The notes: a model not told the origin generated them from the letters alone. A DNA stretch of 64,000 nucleotides from Rhodospirillales bacterium (GCA_014859895.1 JACZKS010000029.1:1-64000); one strand, 5' to 3'; counted from the first letter of the stretch, positions 38,917 through 47,585 are shown. A program made the numbers and translations.

Positions 38917-40613
38917 GGACTCCCCTCCCCCCCGGATGGTGCGGCAGCGGTCGCCATGTCCGGGGTGAACGTGGCGAGGAGGCGACCGCGTAGGGCCTCC
39001 ATCGGCCAGGTCGGCGCCGCCGGGTTGGGCGTCATGCCGCTGGTCCAGCCCCAATCTTCCATCGCCGCCAGCACGGATCGGTCACGTGCGATGATATGGA
39101 CCGGCACATCCGGCCGCGACGTATCGCCGGCGACGAACGGCATCGGCTGGTGGTCGCCGACCACGATCATCAGCATGTCGTCGTTTGTGTGTTTGGCAAC
39201 ATAAGTCGCCAGGGTTTGCAGCACATAGTCGATCGAGCGGATGTACTGGGCGCGAATGGTCTCGGCGTCGGCCCACACCACTTCCGGAGCGTCCCCCGTA
39301 CGCATGGTCGGGCCGAAGATGGCGCCGTCGCCGATCTGCTCCCAGGGAGCCAGGACCGGTATCGGCGTCCACGGCGCGTGACTGGAAATCAGAACGACCG
39401 TCGCCATGATGGGCGGGCGGTTCGTGGCGCCGAGTTCCAGACGGTCGAGCGCGGCCAAGGTGTACTGGTCGGGCATGGAAATCCAGCCGAACGGAAGTCC
39501 GGCATAGCCGAGGTCGGCGGCGGCGTGGACCCGCTCGTAACCGAAGGATTGGGCGTCCGGCCATGCCGCCGTGATGCCGGGAACAACGGCCACCGTGGAC
39601 CATCCCGCGCGCTGGAAATCGTGGATCAGGAGCCGGCGTCGGGCGAGGAGGAGCGCGTCATAGCGCCCCTGCCCGTCGATGCGGAGGCCCGACAGCAGGG
39701 TACTGTGGGCGAGCCAACTCTGCCCGCCGAAGGTCGAAGACGCGAGCCACGCGCTGCGCGCCTCGAAGCCGGCCTTCTTCAGTTCCGCGTCGAAACGCAG
39801 GAGCGTGGGGCCGGTGACGGCGGCGTACGAGGGAGTCTCGATGGCGGTACGGCCATAGGATTCGACGAACACCAGCAGAACGTCTGTCTTTCCCAGCCCC
39901 GACAATAGTCGGTCGGACGGTTGATCGTCCGCGGCGAGGTCGGCGCGGAAGCGTTCGAGGTCGCGGAACGTCTGCCAATGCCATTGAAGCTGGTCGCGCA
40001 CGAAAGAGCTCGACGTGGCGGTCGTGGTCGCTTCGCCTTGCGCGCGGACGTCGGCGACGTCGAGAATGCCATAGCCCACCAGCAGAAAGACCGCGGTGGC
40101 GACCGCGAGACGGGGGCGCCAAGGCTCGAATGCCGCCACCACGGCGCGGAGCGAGCCGAAAAGGATGGCACCGACAAGGCTTAGCAGCGCGAATGCGGCA
40201 ATGATCGCCAGCGACGTCAGGACCGGTCCGACCGCACCGGACAGGAGTTGAACACCCGCCGGCACCAAGTGAAGGTGAAGAAAGGCATTGAACGGGCGCG
40301 CATAGATGGCGAATACCGCGAGGTTCGCCACCTTGAGCGCCACCAGCACGCCAAGACAAAGCGCCACCGCCCTGCGTGCCCATGGACGGGCGCCCGCCGG
40401 CACCGCGAATAGGACAAGCAGCAGGACAGGCAGTTCGACGGGCAGGCGGAAAAACTTCCCGACCGAGAGTTCGTCCGTGTAGGCCGGCAGCACTAAAAGC
40501 AGACAGAGGACCGCCAGACCGGCAATCCCCCCCGCCATGGTTCTCAAGGACACCCCGCGACAGCCCTCCCCCGACGTTGGCACGTTGGTCATTCCCCGGT
40601 TCAAGCCTATCAT
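38913..40613 (-). CDS. Membrane sulfatase / LtaS-like phosphotransferase
   Basis: This 566-aa protein has about five N-terminal membrane helices (residues 25-210) and a periplasmic alkaline-phosphatase-superfamily domain. Metal-site landmarks are VLLVFVESYGRTAIE (about 261-275), the nucleophile region ASSTFGGQSWLAHSTLLSG (about 308-326) and IVVGDHQPMPF (about 491-501). This layout is that of LtaS, OpgB or phosphoethanolamine transferases, which act on lipid-derived head groups. ATG 40613 is used; ATG 40592 is an alternative. It overlaps the creatininase start, linking a membrane step to the pyrimidine enzymes. Confidence 0.8.
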   Translation of the reverse strand: MIGLNRGMTNVPTSGEGCRGVSLRTMAGGIAGLAVLCLLLVLPAYTDELSVGKFFRLPVELPVLLLVLFAVPAGARPWARRAVALCLGVLVALKVANLAVFAIYARPFNAFLHLHLVPAGVQLLSGAVGPVLTSLAIIAAFALLSLVGAILFGSLRAVVAAFEPWRPRLAVATAVFLLVGYGILDVADVRAQGEATTTATSSSFVRDQLQWHWQTFRDLERFRADLAADDQPSDRLLSGLGKTDVLLVFVESYGRTAIETPSYAAVTGPTLLRFDAELKKAGFEARSAWLASSTFGGQSWLAHSTLLSGLRIDGQGRYDALLLARRRLLIHDFQRAGWSTVAVVPGITAAWPDAQSFGYERVHAAADLGYAGLPFGWISMPDQYTLAALDRLELGATNRPPIMATVVLISSHAPWTPIPVLAPWEQIGDGAIFGPTMRTGDAPEVVWADAETIRAQYIRSIDYVLQTLATYVAKHTNDDMLMIVVGDHQPMPFVAGDTSRPDVPVHIIARDRSVLAAMEDWGWTSGMTPNPAAPTWPMEALRGRLLATFTPDMATAAAPSGGEGSP

Positions 40614-40642
40614 GCGATCTTCACCGATCGGCCTACTGTAAC

Positions 40643-41626
40643 ATGGCGTGCGAACCGATACCTGAACAGGTCCCTTCGAGCGGCAGCGTGGCGAACGGCC
40701 GCGCCGCTTGGCGTATTGCGGCCACCATCGCCATCCTTGCGGCGCTGGCCTGGCTCCTCGACACCAAGGCGATTGCGACAGCATTGGCTAGTGCCGACGT
40801 CCTTCCCATCCTCGTCGCCCTCGCGCTGGTGCAGGCGCAAATCGTGCTGTCCGCCTGGCGCTGGCGGCTGATCGCCGCACGGCTTGAACTGCGCCTGCCA
40901 TTTGGGCTGGCCACCGGCGAATACTACATCGCCTCGCTGCTGAACCTCGTCCTGCCCGGCGGCGTGCCGGGGGATGCGCTCCGGGCCGTTCGCCTGGCGA
41001 AGGGCGCCGCCGCCCCCGCATGGCGGCCGGTGGTGCGTTCGATCGTGCTCGAACGCGCCGCCGGACAAATGGCACTGGCCGGGGTAATGGTGGCGGGAAT
41101 CGCGGCATGGCCCTTGATGCTGGAAGGGCGGGTGCCGGTTGAAGCGGAGTGGCTCGCCGTCGGCGCCCTGGTGGTGGGCTGCATGATCGTCCTCATGCTT
41201 GCCGTCCTGGCCAGGGGCGGTTCCGCCGCGTTGCGGTCGGCGGTGGCGGGATTGGGCGTCGATCTGCGTCGCGCGCTCGCTTCCGATGGCGCGTGGCTGA
41301 AGCAGGGCGTTCTCAACTTGGCAATCGTCGCCAGCTATGTCGCGACCTTCGTGCTCGCGGCCGCCGCCCTGGGGCATCCGCTGCCGTGGGTGGGATGGTT
41401 TACCGTGGTGCCGGTCGTCCTATTCAGCATGGTGGTGCCGGTGACGATCGGCGGTTGGGGTGTTCGCGAGGGCATCGCCGCAAGCCTGTGGCCGCTGCTC
41501 GGCCTGGACCCCGCGATCGGGTTCGCGACCAGCGTGCTCTATGGGCTGATCGCCGTGATCGGCAGCCTGCCGGGGGCCGCCTTCCTGGTGTTCAGGCTTC
41601 GTGACGATGCCCGATCAGCCAAATGA
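40643..41626 (+). CDS. Lysylphosphatidylglycerol-synthase-TM family membrane protein
   Basis: This is a 327-aa integral membrane protein with about eight hydrophobic helices and the UPF0104/LPG_synthase_TM pattern: SAWRWRLIAARLELRLPF (about residues 72-89), YYIASLLNLVLPGGVPGDAL (about 94-113) and PVTIGGWGVREGIAA (about 269-283). It lacks the aminoacyltransferase domain of MprF, so it may be a flippase-like or lipid-binding unit. It is transcribed away from the sulfatase gene. Its 3' end overlaps the convergent CDP-alcohol transferase by 35 bp. GTG 40688 is a possible later start. Confidence 0.83.
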   Translation: MACEPIPEQVPSSGSVANGRAAWRIAATIAILAALAWLLDTKAIATALASADVLPILVALALVQAQIVLSAWRWRLIAARLELRLPFGLATGEYYIASLLNLVLPGGVPGDALRAVRLAKGAAAPAWRPVVRSIVLERAAGQMALAGVMVAGIAAWPLMLEGRVPVEAEWLAVGALVVGCMIVLMLAVLARGGSAALRSAVAGLGVDLRRALASDGAWLKQGVLNLAIVASYVATFVLAAAALGHPLPWVGWFTVVPVVLFSMVVPVTIGGWGVREGIAASLWPLLGLDPAIGFATSVLYGLIAVIGSLPGAAFLVFRLRDDARSAK

Positions 41627-42344
41627 CATCGATGGCGAACGAATAGAGGATCAGCAGCAGCGCCACCCCAGCGATGATGCCGCTTGCCGGAGGCTGTACG
41701 ACGGGCGCCAACAAGGCGGCCAGTGAAAGACCTTGCACGACGCACACGGCCTTTCGCCGGAAGGACGGCGGCAGCGGCCGGGCCAGTGCCGGCCACAGCC
41801 ATCCCGCCACGACGAAGGCGTAGCGCACCGCGCCGATCAGCAGCACCCACGGACCGGCCTTCGCCTGTAGCCACGCCAACAACGCCAGCAGGAGAATCAG
41901 CAGGGCGTCCACCTCCATGTCGAAACGCGCGCCGAATGGCGATTCCAGGTGGCGGGCGCGGGCAAGGAACCCGTCCAGGCCGTCCAGCACCAAGGCAAGT
42001 GCGGCAATCGCCAAGACCAGCCAGGCCTGCGGATCGGCCATCGGCCGTTCGACGAGATCGAGGGCGATTCCGCCAAGAACGCTGCTCAGTACGAGGCGCG
42101 CCAGCGTCACGCCGTTCGGCAAACCGAAATGGTCGAAAGGATGGGAGACGCCGACGGAGCGGACTACCAGAAAGGAGGCCATCATGTAGATGCCATAAAC
42201 GCCCGCCAGGGCCCAGCCGGACAACATGCCGAATTCATGGAGCCCCAGGGCCAGAAGTCCGAGGACGGCCGCGCCGGCGACGACGGCGATGATGGCCTCG
42301 ATCGCCGGTCGATTCAGACGGAATCCAAGCAGTCGCTGCAACAC
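41592..42344 (-). CDS. CDP-alcohol phosphatidyltransferase family protein
   Basis: This is an integral membrane enzyme that joins an alcohol to a CDP-activated group. The catalytic motif is complete: DGLDGFLARARHLESPFG followed by ARFDMEVD matches D-G-x2-A-R-x8-G-x3-D-x3-D. I use GTG 42344 (250 aa) because GAAGGTGG lies just upstream; GTG 42413 and TTG 42497 are longer alternatives. Two SARP-type operators at 42621 and 42749 point towards this gene. The alcohol substrate is unknown; a polyol is an idea from the neighbouring ribityl-type enzymes. Confidence 0.85.
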   Translation of the reverse strand: MLQRLLGFRLNRPAIEAIIAVVAGAAVLGLLALGLHEFGMLSGWALAGVYGIYMMASFLVVRSVGVSHPFDHFGLPNGVTLARLVLSSVLGGIALDLVERPMADPQAWLVLAIAALALVLDGLDGFLARARHLESPFGARFDMEVDALLILLLALLAWLQAKAGPWVLLIGAVRYAFVVAGWLWPALARPLPPSFRRKAVCVVQGLSLAALLAPVVQPPASGIIAGVALLLILYSFAIDVIWLIGHRHEA

Positions 42345-42444
42345 GATGGGGCCACCTTCGAAAACGGGGCGACAGAGCGCGAAGGATGCCCGATAAAACG
42401 CGATGACACACACACTTTCGGCGGGACGCCGCGCCGCAGGGTTC

Positions 42445-42466
42445 AGCCCCGGCGATTGCCGGGGCT
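42445..42466. other. Perfect 9-bp hairpin upstream of the CDP-alcohol transferase
   Basis: AGCCCCGGC (42445-42453) and GCCGGGGCT (42458-42466) form a perfect stem with a 4-nt loop. No T run follows on either strand, so it is not an ordinary terminator. It would lie in the 5' leader of the transferase transcript if that starts at the operators further right. Confidence 0.45.
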
Positions 42467-42620
42467 GCGCCTCATTACTCGAGGCAGACCCCGGCAACGA
42501 AACGGTATTCGGAAAGCCGTCTGGACGCCGGTAACGGCATCACTTCACCGGGCATATCGACGTGTTTCCCTAAACGATACGTATGATCCGCGCCCAGTTG
42601 GCTCGTTTTCAGGAAGAGGG

Positions 42621-42651
42621 CTATAGCGGTACCGCGTTAGCCGACCGTTAG
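42621..42651 (-). promoter_or_regulatory. SARP-type operator/promoter A (leftward)
   Basis: Read on the minus strand: CTAACGG (42651-42645), 4 bp, CTAACGC (42640-42634), then exactly 8 bp and TATAGC (42625-42620), a -10-like box. The 11-bp repeat period and 8-bp gap to the -10 are the known geometry of SARP activator sites. It would drive leftward transcription towards the CDP-alcohol transferase. Confidence 0.7.
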
Positions 42652-42748
42652 CTGCCGGTTCCTCGTCGGATTTCCTCCCGTGACAACGGCGGAATGAAGC
42701 CCCTCCTGGTGGACTCATCTCGAACCCGCGTATAGTTTCCCAGGTTCA

Positions 42749-42780
42749 TGCATAACCACCTCGCGTTAGCGGAGCGTTAG
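42749..42780 (-). promoter_or_regulatory. SARP-type operator/promoter B (leftward), next to the regulator gene
   Basis: Read on the minus strand: CTAACGC (42780-42774), 4 bp, CTAACGC (42769-42763), 8 bp, TATGCA (42754-42749). The heptamers are identical. It lies only 30 bp upstream of the regulator ATG and just after a + strand TATAGT at 42731-42736, so binding here could also repress the regulator's own promoter. Confidence 0.7.
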
Positions 42781-42809
42781 TCCGCCCGAAGACCTTGCAA
42801 ACGGCACCA

Positions 42810-45800
42810 ATGCCCCATGCCCTTGCCCAGGATTCTCTTTCGATCCGCCTTCTCGGCGGCGTGGCGATCGACTCGCCCGAAAAGGGCAACGTTCCGGCCA
42901 TGCCTCGCAAGGGTTGGGCGATTCTCGCCTATCTGGCTGCGGAGCCCGGCGCTCCGCAGCCGAGGGACCGACTGGCCGAAATCTTTTGGCCGACATTGGC
43001 TGTCGAGGGTGCCCGCAACAATCTCCGGCAGGTGTTGCTGGGCCTCCAACGCGTATTGAAGGACAAGCGTTCGGACGTTCCCTTTCTGGTCGCCGACAGG
43101 CGCGCCATCCGCCTCGACCCCAACGGCCGCCATCGTATCGACCTGATCGATTTTGTCCGTGATGCGCCTGAATGTGCCCCCAACGCGGATCGTTCCCACT
43201 GTCTGGCCTGCCTCTCGAAGATGGAGGCGATGGCCGCCCTTTACCGCGGCGAGTTCATGGCGGGGTTCGACCTTCCGGATTGCGCCGATTTTGAGGACTG
43301 GCTGCAGATCCGTCGGGAGGCATTGCTCCAACGCGCCTTGATCCTGCTCGAACGCCTGTCTCTTTGTAACGAAAAGCTGGGCAACGTCGACCGGGCCCTG
43401 GTTTTCGCCCAGCGCTATGCCGACTTGGAACCCTGGAACGAGGAAGGCCAGCGCCGGCTCATGCAGTTATTGGCGTTGAACGGCCAACGGGCGGCGGCAC
43501 TCAGCCATTACGAATCCTGCTGCCGGGCGCTGAAGCAGGAACTGGGGGTCATGCCCGAGGAGGAAACCCGGGCACTGGCGAAACGCATACAGAGCGGTCG
43601 CGTCCAGGCATCAACGACGGGCGAACAGGAAGGGTTGGCTGTGCCCCCGCTGCCGCCGATGGCGCTGGAGCGTCGTCAGGCCACGGTGTTGTACTGCCAA
43701 CTGGTGACGACCGGCAGCGATGATCCCGACGAGGTGCTGGACCTGTTGCGCAAGCCCCAGACCCGCTGCGTACAGCTTATTCATCAATTCTTCGGCCACG
43801 TGGTGCGCACCAACGACGGGGGTCTGCTGGCCTATTTTGGCTATCCGGAGGCCCGCGAGCACGCAGCCCTGCTGGCCGTGCGGGCCGGCATGGCCCTGGC
43901 CGGCGAGTGGTTCGCCGAGGTGAAGCTTCGCATCGGCATCCACACCGGACTGATCATCACCAGCAGCGATCCGAACCTGCCCGACCCCATCGGCCGCACG
44001 TCGAATGTCGCCATTCGCCTGCGGCACCTGGCCCAGCCCGGCGAGGTCATTGTCAGCGCCGCCACCCGGCACCTGACCGACGGTTATTTCGAATGGGCGC
44101 TCCGGCCGTCGCCCGACGATTCCAACGAGCCCGACGCCTTCCAAGTGGTCCGCGCGACCCAGGCGGTTACTCGGCTGGGGGCGGCCGCGTCGCTTGCCCC
44201 GCTGGCCGGCCGCGAAGCCGAGGTCGCCGCCCTGTCGACGCGCTGGCGTCAAGCTTGCGCCGGCCACCGCCAGGCGCTGCTGGTGACCGGGGACCCCGGG
44301 ATCGGCAAGTCGCGTCTGGCCCATGCGCTCAAGCAGGAAATCGCCGCTACGCACTGTGTCGTTCGGGAGCTTCTGTGCCTTCCCGAGTTTACGCAAACGC
44401 CTTTCCAGCCGCTGATCGGCATGCAGAAGGCGCTGTTCGGCTTCACCCCCGGCGACAGCCCCGAGACGCGCTTCCGCAGACTGACCGAATATCAGGAACG
44501 GCGCTATCCGGACATGAACCTCGACGAGGTCATTCCGCTGTTCGCCGGCCTGCTGTCGCTGCCGCTGGCGCCCCCTTACCGCGAGCCCACGGCGTCGTTG
44601 CAGGTACAACGCCAGACCGTCATGGGGATCTTCCTGGAACAACTCTACAGGCAAGCCGCCGCCCAGCCGATGCTGATCATCGTCGAGGATTTGCAGTGGT
44701 GTGACCCAACCACGCTGGAGCTGCTGACCCGCACCCTTGCCGACACCCGGCCGGCGCCGATCTTTTTCCTGCTGACCGCGCGGCCCGAGTTCCGGTCGCC
44801 GTGGCCCAAGGCCGAGGTGCCGGAGCAGGCGCTGGGGCCGCTGGCCGACGACGACATCGGCGCCCTGGTCGGCTCACTCGGCCTGGACATTCCCGCTGAC
44901 GTCATGCAGGCCATCGTCGCGCGGGCCGACGGTGTGCCCCTGTTCGCCGAGGAACTGGCCCGCACTCACCCGCCGGCCGGCGCCGGACAGCCGCCCGCCG
45001 TGCCTGCCACCCTGCAGGATCTGCTGGCCGCCCGCCTGGACAGCATGGCCGATACGAAAAGCACGGCGCAACTGGCCGCCTCCATCGGCCGTGAGTTCCC
45101 GATGGCCTGGATGCGCGCCCTTTCCTCGCTTGACGAGGCGACGCTGACGGCCTCGCTCTACCGGCTGCGCGACGCCGGCATCCTGTCGGGAACGGCCGAG
45201 ACCGAGTTCCAGTTCCGCCACGCCCTGTTCCAGGACGCCGCCTACCAGTCGCTCACCAAGGCCGACCGGCTGACCGCCCACCGGCGGATCGCCGAAACGC
45301 TGCAGGTGCGCTTTCCCGACGCCGTGCGCATCCGGCCCGAGACCCTGGCCCGCCACTGGACGGCGGCCGGCGAGGCGGAAACCGCCATCGAATGTTGGGT
45401 CAGGGCCGGCCGGCTGGCCAATCTGCATTGCGCCCACAAGGAGGCAATCGGCCGATTCATGTCGGGGCTGGCGCTGGTCGACGGCTTGGTGGACGGGCAG
45501 CGCCGCATCCAGTTCGAATTCGAGCTGCAGGTCGGGCTGGGGGCGGCGCACTTCGCGGCCGAGGGTTACGCCTCGCCCAACGGGGCGGCTGCCTATGCCC
45601 GGGCCGTCGAACTGGGCGAGTGGCACGCCGACAGCCCCGACCTGTTCCATGCCCTGTGGGGCCTGTGGGCGTGTACGAGTTCAAGGTCCGATTACGACGA
45701 ATCCCTGGCCCTCACCCAACGGCTCCTGCGCATGGCGCTCGCCAGCAAGGACCCGGTGAAGGAACAGCAGGGCCATTTTGCGGTCGGCAACATCCGCTTC

Positions 45801-46664
45801 TGGCGGGGCGAGTTCGTCGAGGCACGCGACCACCTGGAACGTGCCATGGCGCTCTACAAGCCGGAGCATCACGAACGCCTAGTCACCGACTTCGGCGAGA
45901 ACGCCTATGCCACCAGCGGCTCGTACCTGTCGTGGACCCTGTGCTTTTTGGGATTCCCGCAGCAGGCCCGAGAGGCCGGCCGCAAGGCCCTCGACGAGGC
46001 GCGACGGACCGGGCATCCCTTCAGCCTCGGCTACGCACTGACCTTCGCCACCGTGTTGGCGCGTATGTTGAGGGTTCCGGGCGAAACGCTGACGCTCGCC
46101 GAGGAAACGATCGACCTGGCGGTCCGCCACGGTTTCCCTCTGTGGAAGGTGGGGGCGACCCTCAAGCAGGGTTGGGCGATGGTCAGGCTGGGGAGACCGG
46201 ACGGCATGGAACGGATCCGCGAAAGTGTGGCATCCGTGCCGATCCTCATGAGCGGTATCCGCCTGATCTTCCTGGAAACCATGGCTGACGCGTTGTGTCA
46301 TTTGAAGGCGTTCGACGAGGCATTGACCGTCATTGCCGAGGCGCGCGACGTCGTCGACCGGCTGGGCGACCGTCACGTCGAGGCCGAGTTGCACCGCCTC
46401 GAAGGCCGTTGCTGGCTCAGGCAATCCAGAAGCAACAAGGCAAAAGCCGAGGCCTGTTTCCATCGCGCGCTGTCCGTCAGCCGCAGGCAACAGGCGAGGC
46501 TCCTGGAACTGCGTGCCGCGATGGCCATGGCCGAACTGTGGCACAGCCAGGGCCGGACCGACGAGGCACGGCACCTGCTGGCTGGCGTCTACAGCGGCTT
46601 CGTCGAGGGCTTCGATACCCACGACCTGCGAATGGCCCGCAGCCTGCTGAACGATTTGGGCTGA
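42810..46664 (+). CDS. SARP-type transcriptional regulator fused to cyclase-like, ATPase and TPR domains
   Basis: This is a 1284-aa cytoplasmic regulator. Residues 1-95 are a winged helix (SIRLLGGVAIDSPEKG, RKGWAILAYLAAEPGA). About 100-255 is the bacterial transcriptional activator domain (YRGEFMAGFDLPDCADFEDW, LEPWNEEGQRRLMQLLALNG). About 286-433 is a class III cyclase homology domain whose first metal Asp is missing (VLYCQLVTTG). About 455-760 is a STAND-type ATPase with Walker A GDPGIGKSRLA and Walker B LIIVEDLQWCD. The rest is TPR-like helices. I start at ATG 42810; TTG 42795 is possible. Direct-repeat operators lie upstream of it and of the two genes that follow. Confidence 0.9.
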   Translation: MPHALAQDSLSIRLLGGVAIDSPEKGNVPAMPRKGWAILAYLAAEPGAPQPRDRLAEIFWPTLAVEGARNNLRQVLLGLQRVLKDKRSDVPFLVADRRAIRLDPNGRHRIDLIDFVRDAPECAPNADRSHCLACLSKMEAMAALYRGEFMAGFDLPDCADFEDWLQIRREALLQRALILLERLSLCNEKLGNVDRALVFAQRYADLEPWNEEGQRRLMQLLALNGQRAAALSHYESCCRALKQELGVMPEEETRALAKRIQSGRVQASTTGEQEGLAVPPLPPMALERRQATVLYCQLVTTGSDDPDEVLDLLRKPQTRCVQLIHQFFGHVVRTNDGGLLAYFGYPEAREHAALLAVRAGMALAGEWFAEVKLRIGIHTGLIITSSDPNLPDPIGRTSNVAIRLRHLAQPGEVIVSAATRHLTDGYFEWALRPSPDDSNEPDAFQVVRATQAVTRLGAAASLAPLAGREAEVAALSTRWRQACAGHRQALLVTGDPGIGKSRLAHALKQEIAATHCVVRELLCLPEFTQTPFQPLIGMQKALFGFTPGDSPETRFRRLTEYQERRYPDMNLDEVIPLFAGLLSLPLAPPYREPTASLQVQRQTVMGIFLEQLYRQAAAQPMLIIVEDLQWCDPTTLELLTRTLADTRPAPIFFLLTARPEFRSPWPKAEVPEQALGPLADDDIGALVGSLGLDIPADVMQAIVARADGVPLFAEELARTHPPAGAGQPPAVPATLQDLLAARLDSMADTKSTAQLAASIGREFPMAWMRALSSLDEATLTASLYRLRDAGILSGTAETEFQFRHALFQDAAYQSLTKADRLTAHRRIAETLQVRFPDAVRIRPETLARHWTAAGEAETAIECWVRAGRLANLHCAHKEAIGRFMSGLALVDGLVDGQRRIQFEFELQVGLGAAHFAAEGYASPNGAAAYARAVELGEWHADSPDLFHALWGLWACTSSRSDYDESLALTQRLLRMALASKDPVKEQQGHFAVGNIRFWRGEFVEARDHLERAMALYKPEHHERLVTDFGENAYATSGSYLSWTLCFLGFPQQAREAGRKALDEARRTGHPFSLGYALTFATVLARMLRVPGETLTLAEETIDLAVRHGFPLWKVGATLKQGWAMVRLGRPDGMERIRESVASVPILMSGIRLIFLETMADALCHLKAFDEALTVIAEARDVVDRLGDRHVEAELHRLEGRCWLRQSRSNKAKAEACFHRALSVSRRQQARLLELRAAMAMAELWHSQGRTDEARHLLAGVYSGFVEGFDTHDLRMARSLLNDLG

Positions 46665-46700
46665 ACCCGCATGGGACCGGCCTCCCTGCCGGAAAGCCCA

Positions 46701-46732
46701 TTAACGCAAAGCTAACGCTCCCCTGCTACAAG
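46701..46732 (+). promoter_or_regulatory. SARP-type operator/promoter C (lipoprotein gene)
   Basis: TTAACGC (46701-46707), 4 bp, CTAACGC (46712-46718), 8 bp, then TACAAG (46727-46732) as -10. The predicted transcript start falls at or next to the ATG at 46740, so the message would be nearly leaderless. Confidence 0.7.
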
Positions 46733-46739
46733 GCCTCGG

Positions 46740-47381
46740 ATGAGGCTGCATTTGAACGCTTTGCGATGGTGCTCCGTGATCCTTGCCATGGTCGGGGCAA
46801 CTTCGTGTGCCGGTGCGCCCGACCAACCCGTCGTATTGCAGTGCGACGACGGCACGAGTCTATCGGTCGTGTACTCACGGGATCAATCAAGCCTGACGGT
46901 CGAGGATAACGGGACGGTAAGACTCGTCCAGGTTAGATCGGCCTCCGGGGTGCGTTACGCCAGCGACAATCACGAATACTGGGAAAAGAACGGCGAGGTT
47001 CGCTGGGCCGCCAATAACGAACCGGCGAAAACCTGCCTCCTTCCCTCTCGGCCGCGGAGCGGCAACGTAACGCGGATCGCCAACCCGGCCAGCGTCCATT
47101 GCATCGACGTGGGAGGGCAAGCCATCACCGAAACGCGACCGGATGGCTCGGAATTCGGTGTCTGCCTGTTCGAAGACAATCGTCAATGTGGCCAATGGGC
47201 ACTTTTCCGCGGAAACTGCCCGATCGGCGGCATTCGCGTCGCCGGCTTTCCGTCGGACGCGGCGCGCTATTGCGCGATCACCGGTTCCGCCTTCGGCATC
47301 GCCGGAACCCAAGAGACATGCACCACCCCAAACGGCACGGTCTGCGATACCGTGTCCTACTTTGACGGCAGCTGCCGGTAA
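46740..47381 (+). CDS. MliC-like lipoprotein with two DUF333 domains
   Basis: This 213-aa protein has a signal peptide with a plausible lipobox (GATSC, Cys about residue 23), so it is likely an outer-membrane lipoprotein. Residues about 31-95 match MliC, the membrane-bound C-type lysozyme inhibitor (LQCDDGTSLSVVY, RSASGVRYASDNHEYWEK). Two DUF333 units follow: ANPASVHCIDVGG with CGQWALFRGNCP (about 119-160), and AARYCAITGSAFG with CDTVSYFDGSC (about 174-212). Twelve cysteines suggest a disulfide-rich periplasmic fold. Inhibition of lysozyme-type enzymes during secretion or host contact is inferred. It lies directly behind operator C. Confidence 0.82.
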   Translation: MRLHLNALRWCSVILAMVGATSCAGAPDQPVVLQCDDGTSLSVVYSRDQSSLTVEDNGTVRLVQVRSASGVRYASDNHEYWEKNGEVRWAANNEPAKTCLLPSRPRSGNVTRIANPASVHCIDVGGQAITETRPDGSEFGVCLFEDNRQCGQWALFRGNCPIGGIRVAGFPSDAARYCAITGSAFGIAGTQETCTTPNGTVCDTVSYFDGSCR

Positions 47382-47453
47382 CCTACGCGAATGTCCGGTG
47401 CCGACGCCCCCGGTCCATCCCGCATCGTCCCTCTCTCTTCCTTGGGACGCCAA

Positions 47454-47485
47454 CTAACGGTGCGCTAACGCACTTTGGATAAGCC
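47454..47485 (+). promoter_or_regulatory. SARP-type operator/promoter D (giant protein gene)
   Basis: CTAACGG (47454-47460), 4 bp, CTAACGC (47465-47471), 8 bp, TAAGCC (47480-47485), a weak -10. It lies about 115 bp before ATG 47586. An isolated half-site CTAACGG occurs at 47533-47539. Confidence 0.65.
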
Positions 47486-47585
47486 TGTCCCAATCTTCGA
47501 TATCGGACCGCATGCCCGGATATGGCCGCGACCTAACGGTACGGAGGTGCTCGCTGTACTGCTGTGGAGGCAGAGGGAAGAGACA

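Noticed and set aside
42445..42466. Hairpin as an intrinsic terminator of the SARP or transferase units
   Set aside because: No T run on either strand.
42545..42718. Minus-strand 57-codon open frame under the SARP operators
   Set aside because: It is Arg/Pro/Gly-rich with no Shine-Dalgarno and no recognisable motif, and it contains operator A; it looks like chance.
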